Made by a program: the position numbers and the translations under genes. A model generated the notes under the pieces. That model worked only from the letters and a program-made list of their open reading frames with translations. It was not told the DNA's origin and ran no database searches. A DNA stretch of 64,000 bases from Hyphomonas sp. CY54-11-8 (GTDB lineage: Bacteria; Pseudomonadota; Alphaproteobacteria; Caulobacterales; Hyphomonadaceae), in assembly GCF_000682735.1 (NCBI RefSeq), contig NZ_AWFD01000003.1:1-64000 (forward strand). The letters are read 5' to 3'. Below are positions 44,953 through 54,778 of the stretch, one piece after another (position 1 is the stretch's first letter; each line of letters begins with the position of its first letter).

Positions 44953-45500
44953 CATCACCCGCACACCTGAAAGGCGTCCACCATGTCGCCTATCGCTGCA
45001 AGGATGCGAAGGAGACGGTCGAGTTCTATCGCGATGCGCTGGGCATGGATTTCCAGCTCGCCATCGCGGAAGACCATGTGCCCTCGACCGGCGCCTATGA
45101 TCCGTACATGCACATTTTCCTCGATGCCGGGAACGGCAATGTGCTGGCCTTCTTCGAATTACCTCAGCAGCCTGAAATGGGCCGCGACAAGAACACGCCC
45201 GACTGGGTGCAGCACATCGCGTTCCGCGTCGGCTCGCTGGAAGAACTGATGGAGACCAAGGCGCACCTTGAAGGCATGGGGCTCGACGTGCTGGGCCCGA
45301 CGCATCACGGCATCTTCAAGTCGATCTATTTCTTCGACCCCAATGGCCACCGCATCGAACTCGCTGCCGATATCGGCACGCCGGAGCAGATGAAGCAGCT
45401 CAAAGACGTGGCCGAACCGATGATCGAGGAATGGACCGCCACCAAGCAAGCCCCCCGCCACGCCGCCTGGTTGCACGAAAAAATCGCGGAAGAAAGTTGA
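44949..45500 (+). CDS. VOC-family metalloenzyme-like protein (glyoxalase/dioxygenase)
   Basis: This 183-residue protein has a two-repeat vicinal-oxygen-chelate fold. Candidate metal ligands sit at H12 (HHVAYR), E70 (AFFE), H89 (VQHIAFRV) and E137 (HRIELA), the four positions used by glyoxalase I and, in part, by type I extradiol dioxygenases. It is encoded between hppD and a fumarylacetoacetase, a place where homogentisate ring-cleavage or isomerase genes are expected. Its reaction is not known. It overlaps the small membrane protein gene by four bases. Confidence 0.8.
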   Translation: MTSPAHLKGVHHVAYRCKDAKETVEFYRDALGMDFQLAIAEDHVPSTGAYDPYMHIFLDAGNGNVLAFFELPQQPEMGRDKNTPDWVQHIAFRVGSLEELMETKAHLEGMGLDVLGPTHHGIFKSIYFFDPNGHRIELAADIGTPEQMKQLKDVAEPMIEEWTATKQAPRHAAWLHEKIAEES

Positions 45501-45503
45501 TAC

Positions 45504-46517
45504 ATGAAACTCGCCACTATCAAGAACGGCGCCCGTGACGGGCGTCTTGTTGTCGTTTCGAAAGACCTGACGCGCGCGACCGATGCCGCGTCTATCGCGC
45601 CGACCCTACAGGCCGCGCTGGATGACTGGGCGCACACGGCCCCGCGTCTGCAGCAGCTGGCAGAGCAGGTGGAGCTGGGCTCTGTCCCAACCTTCCGCTT
45701 CCACGAGCATGATTGCGAAAGCCCGCTGCCCCGCGCCTATCAGTGGGCGGATGGGTCGGCCTATATCAATCACGTCGAACTGGTGCGCAAGGCGCGCGGC
45801 GCCGAGGTGCCGGAAAGCTTCTATGACGACCCGCTGATGTATCAGGGCGGCTCTGACGCCTTCCTCGGGCCCCGCGATGCCATCCCGCTGGGCGATATCG
45901 CCTGGGGCTGCGACATGGAAGGGGAGGTCGCCGTCATCACCGATGATGTGCCGATGGGCGTCTCCGAGGCAGATGCGGCGGCCCACATAAAACTCATCAT
46001 GTTGTGCAATGACGTGTCGCTGCGCGGGCTGATCCCCGGCGAACTCGCCAAGGGTTTCGGCTTCTTCCAGTCCAAGCCGCCGAGCGCCTTCACGCCGGTC
46101 GCCGTCACGCCGGATGAACTGGGCGATGCCTGGAAAGACAGCGTCATCCACCTGCCGCTGCATGTGGATTATAACAGCCAGCCCTTCGGCCGGGCCAATG
46201 CCGGCGTCGATGCCACGTTCAGCCTCGCGCGCCTCGTCTCTCACGCGGCAAAGACCCGTCCATTGACGGCTGGCACGGTCATCGGCTCCGGCACCGTGTC
46301 CAACAAGGATGCCGATGGCGGGGCAGGCAAGCCGGTCAGCGAAGGCGGGCTCGGTTATTCCTGCATCGCCGAGATCCGGATGATCGAAACCATCGCGGAC
46401 GGCGCGCCGAAAACCCCCTTCATGAAACCGGGCGATACGGTGCGCATGGAGATGCTGGACAAGGCCGGGCACTCGATCTTCGGCGCCATCGAACAGACGG
46501 TCGAAGCGGTCTCATAA
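45504..46517 (+). CDS. fumarylacetoacetate hydrolase family protein
   Basis: This 337-residue protein would cleave fumarylacetoacetate to fumarate and acetoacetate, the last step of tyrosine degradation. The FAH C-terminal domain supplies metal and catalytic residues in DMEGEVAVITDD, CNDVSLRGL, GFFQSKPPSAFTPVAVTPDELG and GSGTVSNKDADGG, with GDTVRMEML near the end. Length matches the short bacterial fumarylacetoacetase form. It is 3 bases after the VOC gene, and its operon position supports the assignment, although related hydrolases act on other acylpyruvates. Confidence 0.87.
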   Translation: MKLATIKNGARDGRLVVVSKDLTRATDAASIAPTLQAALDDWAHTAPRLQQLAEQVELGSVPTFRFHEHDCESPLPRAYQWADGSAYINHVELVRKARGAEVPESFYDDPLMYQGGSDAFLGPRDAIPLGDIAWGCDMEGEVAVITDDVPMGVSEADAAAHIKLIMLCNDVSLRGLIPGELAKGFGFFQSKPPSAFTPVAVTPDELGDAWKDSVIHLPLHVDYNSQPFGRANAGVDATFSLARLVSHAAKTRPLTAGTVIGSGTVSNKDADGGAGKPVSEGGLGYSCIAEIRMIETIADGAPKTPFMKPGDTVRMEMLDKAGHSIFGAIEQTVEAVS

Positions 46518-46555
46518 AACCGGATCTGACGTCTTGTTTTCCGCCGGCGCCTGTG

Positions 46556-46573
46556 TTTCAACGCCTGTTGAAA
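46556..46573. promoter_or_regulatory. perfect inverted repeat between the FAH and CoA-transferase genes
   Basis: TTTCAAC-GCCT-GTTGAAA has perfect 7-base arms and is followed by TTTT. It could be a weak terminator of the hppD operon or an operator for the CoA-transferase genes, whose start is 122 bases downstream. Confidence 0.4.
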
Positions 46574-46694
46574 TTTTGGGCCCCGGAAACCGGTTCGGGT
46601 CACCGGAAATTGTGCTACGCAACATAAATGAACGCGCCTTGCCGGGAAGCGCTCCCGGCCTGGCGCACAAGTCAGGGAGCGACAGGACCTGTCC

Positions 46695-47401
<707 letters not shown>

Positions 47402-47402
<1 letters not shown>

Positions 47403-48031
47403 TGCCCTGGACACGCGATGAAATGGCGGCGCGCGCCGCAAAGGAACTTCACGACGGATTCTATGTGAACCTCGGCATCGGCATTCCGACGCTGGTGGCA
47501 AACCACATTCCGGACGACATGGACGTCACCCTCCAGTCCGAGAACGGCATGCTGGGCATGGGTCCGTTCCCGTTCGAGGGCGAGGAAGACGCTGACCTGA
47601 TCAATGCCGGCAAGCAGACGATCACAACGCTGCCGCGCACGAGCTTTTTCGACTCTGCCACCAGCTTTGCGATGATCCGTGGCGGCCATATCAACATCGC
47701 CATCCTCGGCGCGATGGAAGTGGCCGAGAATGGCGACATCGCCAACTGGATGATCCCCGGCAAGCTGGTGAAGGGCATGGGCGGCGCGATGGATCTCGTC
47801 GCCGGCGTGAAGCGCATCGTTGTGGTGATGGATCACTGCAACAAGAAGGGCGAGACCAAAGTGCTGAAGGCCTGCACCCTGCCGCTGACCGGCAAGGGCG
47901 TGGTCAACCGCATCATCACGGACCTCTGCGTCTTCGATGTCGTCGAGAGTGGTCTGAAAGTGATCGAGCTCGCGCCCGGCGTCTCCTTGCAGGATGTGAA
48001 GGAAAACACCGAGGCCACGATCGTCGGCTAA
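47402..48031 (+). CDS. scoB: succinyl-CoA:3-oxoacid CoA-transferase subunit B
   Basis: This 209-residue subunit B carries the catalytic glutamate in [12 protein letters not shown] (E47), which forms the enzyme-CoA thioester, plus [16 protein letters not shown] and [15 protein letters not shown]. It completes the oxoacid CoA-transferase with the preceding subunit, overlapping it by one base. Acetoacetate from fumarylacetoacetate cleavage would enter central metabolism through this enzyme. Confidence 0.94.
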
Positions 48032-48089
48032 AGCCATCTGTCAGACGTGGAGGATTGAATCCGGACACGCTCCGGATTAGGGCTGCGCC

Positions 48090-49286
48090 ATGACTTCTGC
48101 ATTCTCTCCGCTTTCGCCTCTGCCGCCGGACGCACTGCTCGGCCTGATGACCGCATTCCGCGAGGATGACCGGGTCGAGAAATTCGATCTCGGCGTCGGC
48201 GTCTACAAGGATGACCAGGGCAATACGCCGGTCATGTCCGCCGTCGCCAAGGCCGAAGCGCTGATGCTGCAGCGCCAGACGACGAAGGTCTATGAAGGCC
48301 CGCGCGGGAATGTCGACTTCTGCGCCGCCATCGAAGATTTCGTGTTCGGTGCGGACGCGCCGGTCCGCAAGGAAGGGCGCACGCTGTCCTTCACCGCGCC
48401 GGGCGGCTGCGGCGCGCTCTCGCTGGGTGTCGGTTTGATGCGCCGCCTCGGCGTGAAAAAAGTCTGGGTGTCTGACCCGACCTGGCCGAACCATCCGAAA
48501 GTCGTCCAGTCGGCAGGTCTCACGACCGGCAGTTACCGCTATGCCGATCCGGACACGGGCACAGCAGACCGCGCGGCCATGCTGGAAGACCTCGCCAAGG
48601 CAGAGCGCGGCGACGGCGTGATCGTGCAGGGGCCTTGCCACAACCCGACCGGTATCGACCTGACACTGGAAGACTGGCGCGCCCTCGGCGCCTTCGTGAA
48701 GGAACGCGGCCTGATCGTCATGCTGGATGTTGCCTATCACGGCTTCGCGCATGGCCTCGACGCAGACATCGCCGGCGTGCGCGCCTTCATAGACGCGGCC
48801 GGCGAGGCGCTGATCTCCTATTCCTGTTCCAAGAATTTCGGTCTCTACCGCGAGCGGGCCGGCTGCTTCCTTGCGGTGGGCGAAACGGCGGACGGCATCG
48901 CGGCAGCCACCACCCATGTGGCGGACATTTCCCGGGCGACCTGGTCCATGCCGCCGGCGCATGGCGCGGGCATTGTGGCGACGATCCTTGGCGATACAGC
49001 CCTGCGCGCCGAATGGGAAGCGGAGCTAACCTCGATGCGGGAGCGGATGATTTCGCTGCGCAAGGCCCTGTCGGGGGAACTCGTCCAGCGCACCGGCTCA
49101 AACCTGCTCGCAAGCCTTACGACGCAGAACGGCATGTTCAGCCAGCTGCCGGTCACGCCGGCAGGCGCGAAAGCCTTGCGAGAAGAATTCGGTCTCTACA
49201 TGCCGGGATCGGGCCGCATCAATATCGCTGGGCTGAACCTGAAAGACATCCCGCGCGTCGCCGAGATTATCGCGACGGCGCTTTAA
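48090..49286 (+). CDS. aromatic/aspartate aminotransferase (TyrB-like)
   Basis: This 398-residue class I PLP aminotransferase has the PLP lysine K248 in SYSCSKNFGLYRERAG, N185 in CHNPTG and D213/Y216 in MLDVAYHGF. Sequence and length fit the AspC/TyrB group. Its place after hppD, fumarylacetoacetase and the CoA-transferase suggests it converts tyrosine to 4-hydroxyphenylpyruvate. Aspartate specificity cannot be ruled out. It is 58 bases after scoB, so it may share its transcript. Confidence 0.9.
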   Translation: MTSAFSPLSPLPPDALLGLMTAFREDDRVEKFDLGVGVYKDDQGNTPVMSAVAKAEALMLQRQTTKVYEGPRGNVDFCAAIEDFVFGADAPVRKEGRTLSFTAPGGCGALSLGVGLMRRLGVKKVWVSDPTWPNHPKVVQSAGLTTGSYRYADPDTGTADRAAMLEDLAKAERGDGVIVQGPCHNPTGIDLTLEDWRALGAFVKERGLIVMLDVAYHGFAHGLDADIAGVRAFIDAAGEALISYSCSKNFGLYRERAGCFLAVGETADGIAAATTHVADISRATWSMPPAHGAGIVATILGDTALRAEWEAELTSMRERMISLRKALSGELVQRTGSNLLASLTTQNGMFSQLPVTPAGAKALREEFGLYMPGSGRINIAGLNLKDIPRVAEIIATAL

Positions 49287-49287
49287 G

Positions 49288-50211
49288 TCAGATCGACAGG
49301 CCTTTCGGGGCGAGGCGTTCGAGTTCCTCGATAGCTGCGACCGGGGCGGGGATGGCCTTGCGCGCGTCGAGGTCGAGCGTGATGGCGGTCGCCTGGCTGG
49401 TTGCCCATGGCTTGCCGGATACCGGATCCATCAGCCAGTGGAGCAGGCTATGGGTCTTGCCCTGAACGCCGCCAAGGCCGGTATAGACTTCGAACCGGTC
49501 ACCCGCTTCCGGCATGTCGTGATAGCGGATCCGGTATTCCAGCACCGCCGCGCCCATGCGAAGATCGCCTGCCGCCGCGGCCACTTTCTTGCGCCAGTCG
49601 AACAGGAGATTGGGGACGGAATCCGATACACGCCCAATTACCCATGCCGGAGACATCCGTCCGTGCACGTCCAGATGCTGCGGCGGCACGGCGCCCATGC
49701 CGATGCAGGCGATGCCGAGGTCGCGCGGTGTCTCGATCGAGATGTCGTCATAGGGCAGGCCTGTGGCCTCCGGATCGATGGAGCGTGGGGCTGACTCGTC
49801 AGGCGGCGTGCCGATATCGTCGGCCATGGCCGCGCGCACGCTCTTGCCCCACGCAAAGGGTTCGCGTCCGGCTGTGTCGATATGCATGATCCGAGTCCGG
49901 AAAGCGGCGGCCAGCTGGCCATCCGCGTGGCGCAGCTCCTGATAAACGAGTGCGTCGGCCTCACCGACCTCGATCAGGCAGCCCTTCATGCTGAGCGGCC
50001 GGCCAGGCAGGACTTCGCGGACGAACCGAATATGCTGGTCCACCGGCACGATGGTCGATGGTGAGTTCTGGCGGAAGGCATGCGGCATGCCGAGCGCATG
50101 GGCAAAGACCGCCAGGCCTTCCATTTGTTTCTCGACATAGACGCGCACATTCATGTGCCCCATCTCGTCGCAATCCCACTGATTGCAGCTTCCCCGCCAG
50201 AGAGTTTTCAC
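49288..50211 (-). CDS. double-hotdog acyl-CoA thioesterase
   Basis: This 307-residue protein has two hotdog domains. The first has the 4HBT pattern WDCDEMGHMNVRVYVEKQ (about 11-28), the second begins around 160. The GTG at 50211 is the best start because it overlaps the stop of the regulator gene (GTGA) and puts the 4HBT motif at the usual distance from the N-terminus. Substrate is unknown. The linkage to a Fur-like regulator suggests co-transcription rather than shared function. Confidence 0.78.
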   Translation of the reverse strand: MKTLWRGSCNQWDCDEMGHMNVRVYVEKQMEGLAVFAHALGMPHAFRQNSPSTIVPVDQHIRFVREVLPGRPLSMKGCLIEVGEADALVYQELRHADGQLAAAFRTRIMHIDTAGREPFAWGKSVRAAMADDIGTPPDESAPRSIDPEATGLPYDDISIETPRDLGIACIGMGAVPPQHLDVHGRMSPAWVIGRVSDSVPNLLFDWRKKVAAAAGDLRMGAAVLEYRIRYHDMPEAGDRFEVYTGLGGVQGKTHSLLHWLMDPVSGKPWATSQATAITLDLDARKAIPAPVAAIEELERLAPKGLSI

Positions 50212-50693
50212 GCAGCACAATCCCTGCAGATACCGCGCACTTCCACAACTGCGCGGGACATTTTGAAACCGGCCGCATCCGTTTCGGCCTTGAGGGCGGC
50301 GCTGGTCGCTTCGGCATGGAGCTCTTCGGCGCCATGGCATTTGTCGCAGATCAGAAAGACAGCCGAATGACGGTGGCTGGCATGCCCGCAGGCGACATAG
50401 GCGTTCAGGCTCTCGATCTTGTGGGCGAGACCTGTATCCTGAAGGAAATCCAGCGCGCGATAGATCGTCGGCGGCTTGGCGGAGCCTTCCCCGTCGAGGT
50501 TCGCGAGCAGGTCATAGGCCTTGGCGGGCTCAGTGCTCTCCAGCAGCAGGCGCAACACCTTGCGGCGGATTTTCGTCATCCGCTGGCCCTGGCGGGCAAC
50601 CAGGGTTTCGGCTTCGTTCAGGAACGCGTCGACGTCCTGCGGACTGCAGGGCGTGTTGGCGTGGACATGAGAATGGCTGTCTGTGGCGCTCAT
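50208..50693 (-). CDS. Fur-family metal-responsive regulator (Zur-like)
   Basis: This 161-residue regulator has a His/Cys-rich N-terminus (HSHVHANTPC), the Fur-type winged helix (TKIRRKVLRLLLESTEPAKAYDLL, PPTIYRALDFLQDTGLAHKI) and structural zinc cysteine pairs CDKCH and CRDC near the C-terminus. The second domain lacks the typical iron-Fur sensing signature, and the fit is closest to Zur. I found no convincing Zur box upstream. It is co-transcribed with the thioesterase gene (four-base overlap). Confidence 0.88.
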   Translation of the reverse strand: MSATDSHSHVHANTPCSPQDVDAFLNEAETLVARQGQRMTKIRRKVLRLLLESTEPAKAYDLLANLDGEGSAKPPTIYRALDFLQDTGLAHKIESLNAYVACGHASHRHSAVFLICDKCHGAEELHAEATSAALKAETDAAGFKMSRAVVEVRGICRDCAA

Positions 50694-50826
50694 GGGTCCA
50701 ATGTCGTGTGTTTTGTCCACAATGTGAAGGGGCAAGCACTGCCGTATCGGCGCGCAGAGGGCTGGACGGAGTCCGCAAATCACCTGAGATTCTTGCGTAA
50801 GACGAAAATCAAAGGGGATGAGCAGG

Positions 50827-51213
50827 ATGCAACTGTCAGAGCGCGAAGGTCTGGAACTGTGGCGCCGTGCGGTGACTGCCTCGGTTCGTTCCGACGCGCC
50901 GGACCTGACAGCCCGCCAGCAGGCCATCCTGATGACCATCGCCCTCATGCCGGGGCCGCACACGGTGCGGGGTCTTGCCGAGCAGCTGAATATTGCCAAA
51001 CCGGCCGTCACCCGCGCACTGGATGCGCTGGAGCGCCTCGATTTCATCAAGCGCGTACGCGATGAGGCCGACCTGCGGAACATCTTCCTGGAACGCCGCC
51101 CAGCAGGCATGACATATCTTCGCCGGTTTGCGGGCCTTGTTCTCGCCGCATCCTCCGGCAAGGATCAGGAAGCTGCCGCAAGCTCGAAAGCACGCAAGGC
51201 TTCGGCGGCGTAG
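50827..51213 (+). CDS. MarR-like winged-helix regulator
   Basis: This 128-residue protein has a MarR-type winged helix (LTARQQAILMTIALMPGPHTVRGLAEQLNIAKPAVTRALDALERLDFIKRVRDEADLRN, in parts). It is short at the C-terminus, ending in a Lys/Ala-rich tail. The ATG at 50827 has AAGGGG 9 bases upstream; the ATG at 50818 touches that site. It is followed 21 bases later by an NlpC/P60 protein, so the two may be co-transcribed. Confidence 0.82.
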   Translation: MQLSEREGLELWRRAVTASVRSDAPDLTARQQAILMTIALMPGPHTVRGLAEQLNIAKPAVTRALDALERLDFIKRVRDEADLRNIFLERRPAGMTYLRRFAGLVLAASSGKDQEAAASSKARKASAA

Positions 51214-51234
51214 GACAACGCTGCGGGGCTTTCC

Positions 51235-52083
51235 ATGCCTGACTATAATGATACCCGACTGACACCGCCTGACAGGCCGTGCCGCCCCGTACAGGTGCGC
51301 GCGGGAAGCGTGGCAGTCCGGGAAGGTCCGCTACCGGATTCCCGCCTCGCCACCGAAGCGCTGTTTGGCGAAATCCTGGATGTTTTCGAAGAGCAGCACG
51401 GCTTTGCGCTCGTTCAGTGCCAGCGCGACCGCTATGTCGGATGGGTGGCGTTGGCGAGGCTGTCCGAACGCCTGCTTGCCCCAACGCATCGCATCACACG
51501 GCCACATACCCACGCCTATGCGAGGCCGGACCTGAAATCTCCGCCGCAGCTGATACTGAGCCTGGGCGCGCGTGTCAGCGTGATGGCAGAGGAAGGCGAC
51601 TGGCGGCAGTGCCAGGATGCCGGATGGGTCCATCATCGCCACCTGGCGCCGCTCGACGTGTTTGAGGAGGATCCGGTCAGCGTGGCTGAGCGGTACATTG
51701 GCACGCCCTATCTCTGGGGCGGGCGGTCCGGGCTTGGCCTGGATTGTACGGGACTGACCCAGCAATCCTTCGAGGCGGCAGGTGTGCTGCTGCCGCGCGA
51801 CAGTGACATGCAGTTTGCGTGGGCCGGAGAGGCCATTGCCGATTGGCAGGCCCCTGGCGCGCTACAGCGCGGGGATATCGTGTTCTGGAAAGGCCATGCC
51901 GGCATCATGACCGATTCCGGCCACCTCCTGCACGCCAATGCCTGGCATATGGCCGCTGCGCACGAGCCATTCGAGGAAGCCGTGACCCGGATCGCAAAGT
52001 ATTACGCCGAGCCCATAGGGGCCCGGCGCATACAAATATCTTCAGAGAAGGGGATGGTGCCGGCCTGGAAGACCGGCGCCTGA
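51235..52083 (+). CDS. NlpC/P60-family peptidase with SH3-like domains
   Basis: This 282-residue protein has two SH3b-like segments in the N-terminal half (about 18-140) and an NlpC/P60 cysteine peptidase domain with the triad C171 (LDCTGL), H221 (GHAGIM) and H233 (LLHANAWHM). Such enzymes cleave gamma-D-Glu-diamino acid bonds in peptidoglycan fragments. No signal peptide is apparent, so it may recycle murein peptides in the cytoplasm or be exported another way. Sequence blocks AERYIGTPYLWGGRS and RDSDMQ are typical. Confidence 0.92.
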   Translation: MPDYNDTRLTPPDRPCRPVQVRAGSVAVREGPLPDSRLATEALFGEILDVFEEQHGFALVQCQRDRYVGWVALARLSERLLAPTHRITRPHTHAYARPDLKSPPQLILSLGARVSVMAEEGDWRQCQDAGWVHHRHLAPLDVFEEDPVSVAERYIGTPYLWGGRSGLGLDCTGLTQQSFEAAGVLLPRDSDMQFAWAGEAIADWQAPGALQRGDIVFWKGHAGIMTDSGHLLHANAWHMAAAHEPFEEAVTRIAKYYAEPIGARRIQISSEKGMVPAWKTGA

Positions 52084-52086
52084 GCC

Positions 52087-52893
52087 TTACTCGCCTTCTT
52101 CTTCCGTCGGCGTCGGGGCTTCTTCGTCAAAAGCCTCTTCAGCGGTTTCGGTAGCAGCATCAGCCTCTTCAACGACAGCCTCGGTGACCGTCTCGGCTGC
52201 ACCTTCCACAGCGTCTTCGACCGGGGCAGCAGCTTCTTCCCCTTCTGCCGGGGCTTCAGCCCCTTCTTCGGCAGCAGCAGCGCCATCGTCTTCACCAGCG
52301 ACCGGCAACGGGGCCGGGAACGGCGGGGCGTCCGGAGTATTCGCGGCGAGGTAGGCGATCACGTTGATCCGGTCCGGATCCTTGCGGAGACCGGCGAAGG
52401 ACATGGACGTGCCGCGGGCAAACGAGCTCGGGTTTTCCAGCCAATGGTTCAGATCTTCATAAGTCCACGTGCCGCCGAGATCGGTCATGGCAGCGGAGTA
52501 GTTGAAGTCCGCAAGATGGTGCTTGGCAGCGCCGACAACGCCATGAAGGTTCGGGCCGGTGCCGTTGGCGCCGCCCTCTTCAATCGTGTGGCAGGTTGTG
52601 CACTGGCCCTTGAAGGTGCGTTCGCCGCGCGAAATGTCCGCAGCAGCAAGCAGGGCACCGAGGTCGAACACTTCTTCCTCTTCAGCTGCCGCGGCGCCGC
52701 CGCCGGCAACTTCGACGCAGTAAGCGAATTTTTCGCACATCTGCTCCGACAGGGAAGTCGCTTCAGCGTGCTCTTCCCCGTGGCCTTCTCCACCATGGGC
52801 AAACACCACATCAGAAAGCGTCTTGAGCCCGAAAAGGCCCAGTGCGGTCGCCAGCAGCGCTCCCAGGATCTTGTTGAGACCGAGTTCCCCCAT
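52087..52893 (-). CDS. membrane-anchored cytochrome c with acidic tail
   Basis: This 268-residue protein has an N-terminal uncleaved membrane anchor (about 8-28), a His/Glu-rich linker (HGGEGHGEEH), a class I cytochrome c domain with haem motif CTTCH (98-102) and axial Met164, and a C-terminal Ala/Glu-rich acidic tail (about 200-268). It resembles CycM, an electron carrier to terminal oxidase. The tail is much longer than needed for the cytochrome. It is divergent from pheA; in several Rhizobiales cycM, kdsB and pheA are neighbours. Confidence 0.87.
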   Translation of the reverse strand: MGELGLNKILGALLATALGLFGLKTLSDVVFAHGGEGHGEEHAEATSLSEQMCEKFAYCVEVAGGGAAAAEEEEVFDLGALLAAADISRGERTFKGQCTTCHTIEEGGANGTGPNLHGVVGAAKHHLADFNYSAAMTDLGGTWTYEDLNHWLENPSSFARGTSMSFAGLRKDPDRINVIAYLAANTPDAPPFPAPLPVAGEDDGAAAAEEGAEAPAEGEEAAAPVEDAVEGAAETVTEAVVEEADAATETAEEAFDEEAPTPTEEEGE

Positions 52894-53051
52894 GAGGATC
52901 TTCCTTCGAATCTGTCTGGTCATAAGTCTTGCGCGCGCGCCTTTTGGCACGCTAACGGATGGCCCGCAATATAAAGGCTGCGCGATAGGGAAGCTTCCCC
53001 TGTTCGTCGCGGCGATCCGACGCAGCAAGAAATACGGTAAAGGCCGGAAAA

Positions 53052-53888
53052 ATGACGGGAAAAATCGCATATCAGGGCGAACCGGGGGCCAATTCGCACA
53101 TCGCCTGCAATCAGGCTTTTCCAGCGCTGGAACCCTTGCCGTGCCGGACATTCGAGGATTGTTTCGCCGCTGTGGAGAAGGGCGAGGCAGATCTGGCCAT
53201 GATTCCCGTCGAAAACACGATTGCCGGCCGGGTCAGCGATATTCATTCCCTTTTGCCAGGGACCAGCCTTCAGATCGTTGCTGAGCACTACCTGCCGATC
53301 CGGTTCCAGCTGATGGCCCTGCCGGGCGTGAAACTGGAAGAGGTCAAGAAGGCCCGGTCCCATATCATGGGTCTCGGCCAGTGCAGGAAATTCCTGCGGG
53401 AGCATGGAATTGATTCGGTGACGGCGTCGGATACGGCTGGCGCCGCGCGCGAAGTGGCCGAAAGCGGCGACCGGACCCTTGCCGCCATCGCACCGCGTCT
53501 GGCGGCCGAAGTCTATGGCCTCGAAATTCTGGCTGAAGACATCGAAGACGCCGCGCACAACACGACCCGCTTCGTGATCATGTCGCGCGAACCTTCCGAG
53601 ATCGAGCTTGGCGACGGGCCGGCCAAGACGGCATTCCTGTTCGAAGTGCGCAACATTCCCGCGGCGCTCTTCAAGGTGCTGGGCGGTTTCGCCACCAACG
53701 GCATCAACATGACCAAGCTGGAAAGCTACATGGTCGGCGGCAATTTCACCGCGACGCAGTTCTACGCCGAAATCGAAGGCCATCCGGATGAGCGTTCCGT
53801 CCAGCTAGCGCTGGAGGAGGTCGGCTTCTTCACACAGATGATGAAGCTGGTGGGTGTGTTCCCCGCGGCGGGCTACCGCGAAGGCTAG
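53052..53888 (+). CDS. pheA: prephenate dehydratase
   Basis: This 278-residue protein decarboxylates and dehydrates prephenate to phenylpyruvate in phenylalanine synthesis. The dehydratase domain starts IAYQGEPGANSHIA and has NTTRFVIMSR with the catalytic TRF (about 175). An ACT domain (about 195-275) contains NIPAALFKVLGGFATNGINMTKLESY for phenylalanine feedback inhibition. It lacks the chorismate mutase domain of E. coli PheA. Its TAG stop shares CTAG with the convergent LysR gene. Confidence 0.95.
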   Translation: MTGKIAYQGEPGANSHIACNQAFPALEPLPCRTFEDCFAAVEKGEADLAMIPVENTIAGRVSDIHSLLPGTSLQIVAEHYLPIRFQLMALPGVKLEEVKKARSHIMGLGQCRKFLREHGIDSVTASDTAGAAREVAESGDRTLAAIAPRLAAEVYGLEILAEDIEDAAHNTTRFVIMSREPSEIELGDGPAKTAFLFEVRNIPAALFKVLGGFATNGINMTKLESYMVGGNFTATQFYAEIEGHPDERSVQLALEEVGFFTQMMKLVGVFPAAGYREG

Positions 53889-54778
53889 CAGATCTGGATT
53901 TTCGTTTTCAGGCTGTCGGCCAGGTGGTCTGCAAATAACTTCGCCTTGCCGCGGAGTTTGCCCGCGGCCCAGACGGCGTGGATCGACAGGCTTTGCGCGT
54001 TCCACTCAGGCAGGACGCGCACCAGCGTGTTCGATCCGAGGCAGTTCGAAACGAGCCAGCCCGGCGCCATCAATATTCCGAGCCCGTCCTCGGCGGCCTG
54101 CTGCAGGATCTCGCCGCCAGAGGCGCGGAACGGCCCGTCGACGGTCACGTCCTCTTTCTGGTTGCCATTGGTCAGTGTCCAAATGGTGGATCGGGTATGG
54201 CGGAAGATCAGCGCGTCATGCTTGGCGAGGTCTGCCGGTTTTTGCGGCGTGCCTTTGCGCTCCAGGTAGGCGGGGGAGGCCCATAGCGCGCGCGGCGCCT
54301 CTGCCAGCTTCTTCGCCATCAGGCTGGAATCGGTCAGCTCGCCAAGGCGGAAGGCAAGGTCGACCCCTTCGCCGACAATGTCGGTGAGAAAGTCGTCGCC
54401 GATCACATCGAACTTCACATGCGGATAGATCCGCATGAAGCTCGCAATTTCGGGCGCGATCACATGGCGGGCGAAGGAGTGGGAACAGGAGATGCGCAGC
54501 AGGCCGACGGGTTCGTGCTCCAGTCCGCGGGCCTCGGCTTCGGCCTCATCATACTCAGCGAGGATATCGACGGCACGGCGATAGAAGCGCTCGCCGGCTT
54601 CGGTCAGGCTGAGGGCCCGCGTCGTGCGCAGGAACAACATCGCATCGAGCTGGGATTCCAGATCCTGGATCCGGCGCGAGACAGTCGGCTGGCCGATCCC
54701 GAGATCCGCAGCAGCGCGAGAGAAGCTGCCCGCATCCGCCACACGGACGAACAGGCGCATTGCATCGATCCGGTCCAT
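53885..54778 (-). CDS. LysR-family transcriptional regulator
   Basis: This 297-residue regulator has the N-terminal winged helix (AMRLFVRVADAGSFSRAAADLGIGQPTVSRRIQDLES, in parts 7-42) and a periplasmic-binding-like effector domain (about 90-290). The subfamily resembles small-effector LysR proteins such as CrgA. It is divergent from a DoxX-like and a YHS protein that may be its target, with 175 bases between starts. The ATG at 54778 replaces an unlikely earlier in-frame start. Confidence 0.9.
   Translation of the reverse strand: MDRIDAMRLFVRVADAGSFSRAAADLGIGQPTVSRRIQDLESQLDAMLFLRTTRALSLTEAGERFYRRAVDILAEYDEAEAEARGLEHEPVGLLRISCSHSFARHVIAPEIASFMRIYPHVKFDVIGDDFLTDIVGEGVDLAFRLGELTDSSLMAKKLAEAPRALWASPAYLERKGTPQKPADLAKHDALIFRHTRSTIWTLTNGNQKEDVTVDGPFRASGGEILQQAAEDGLGILMAPGWLVSNCLGSNTLVRVLPEWNAQSLSIHAVWAAGKLRGKAKLFADHLADSLKTKIQIC

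Noticed and set aside
50694-50760. Possible Zur box upstream of the Fur-family gene
   Set aside because: Only a loose, imperfect GTGTTTTGTCCACAATGTG-like symmetry is visible; it does not match known Zur boxes.
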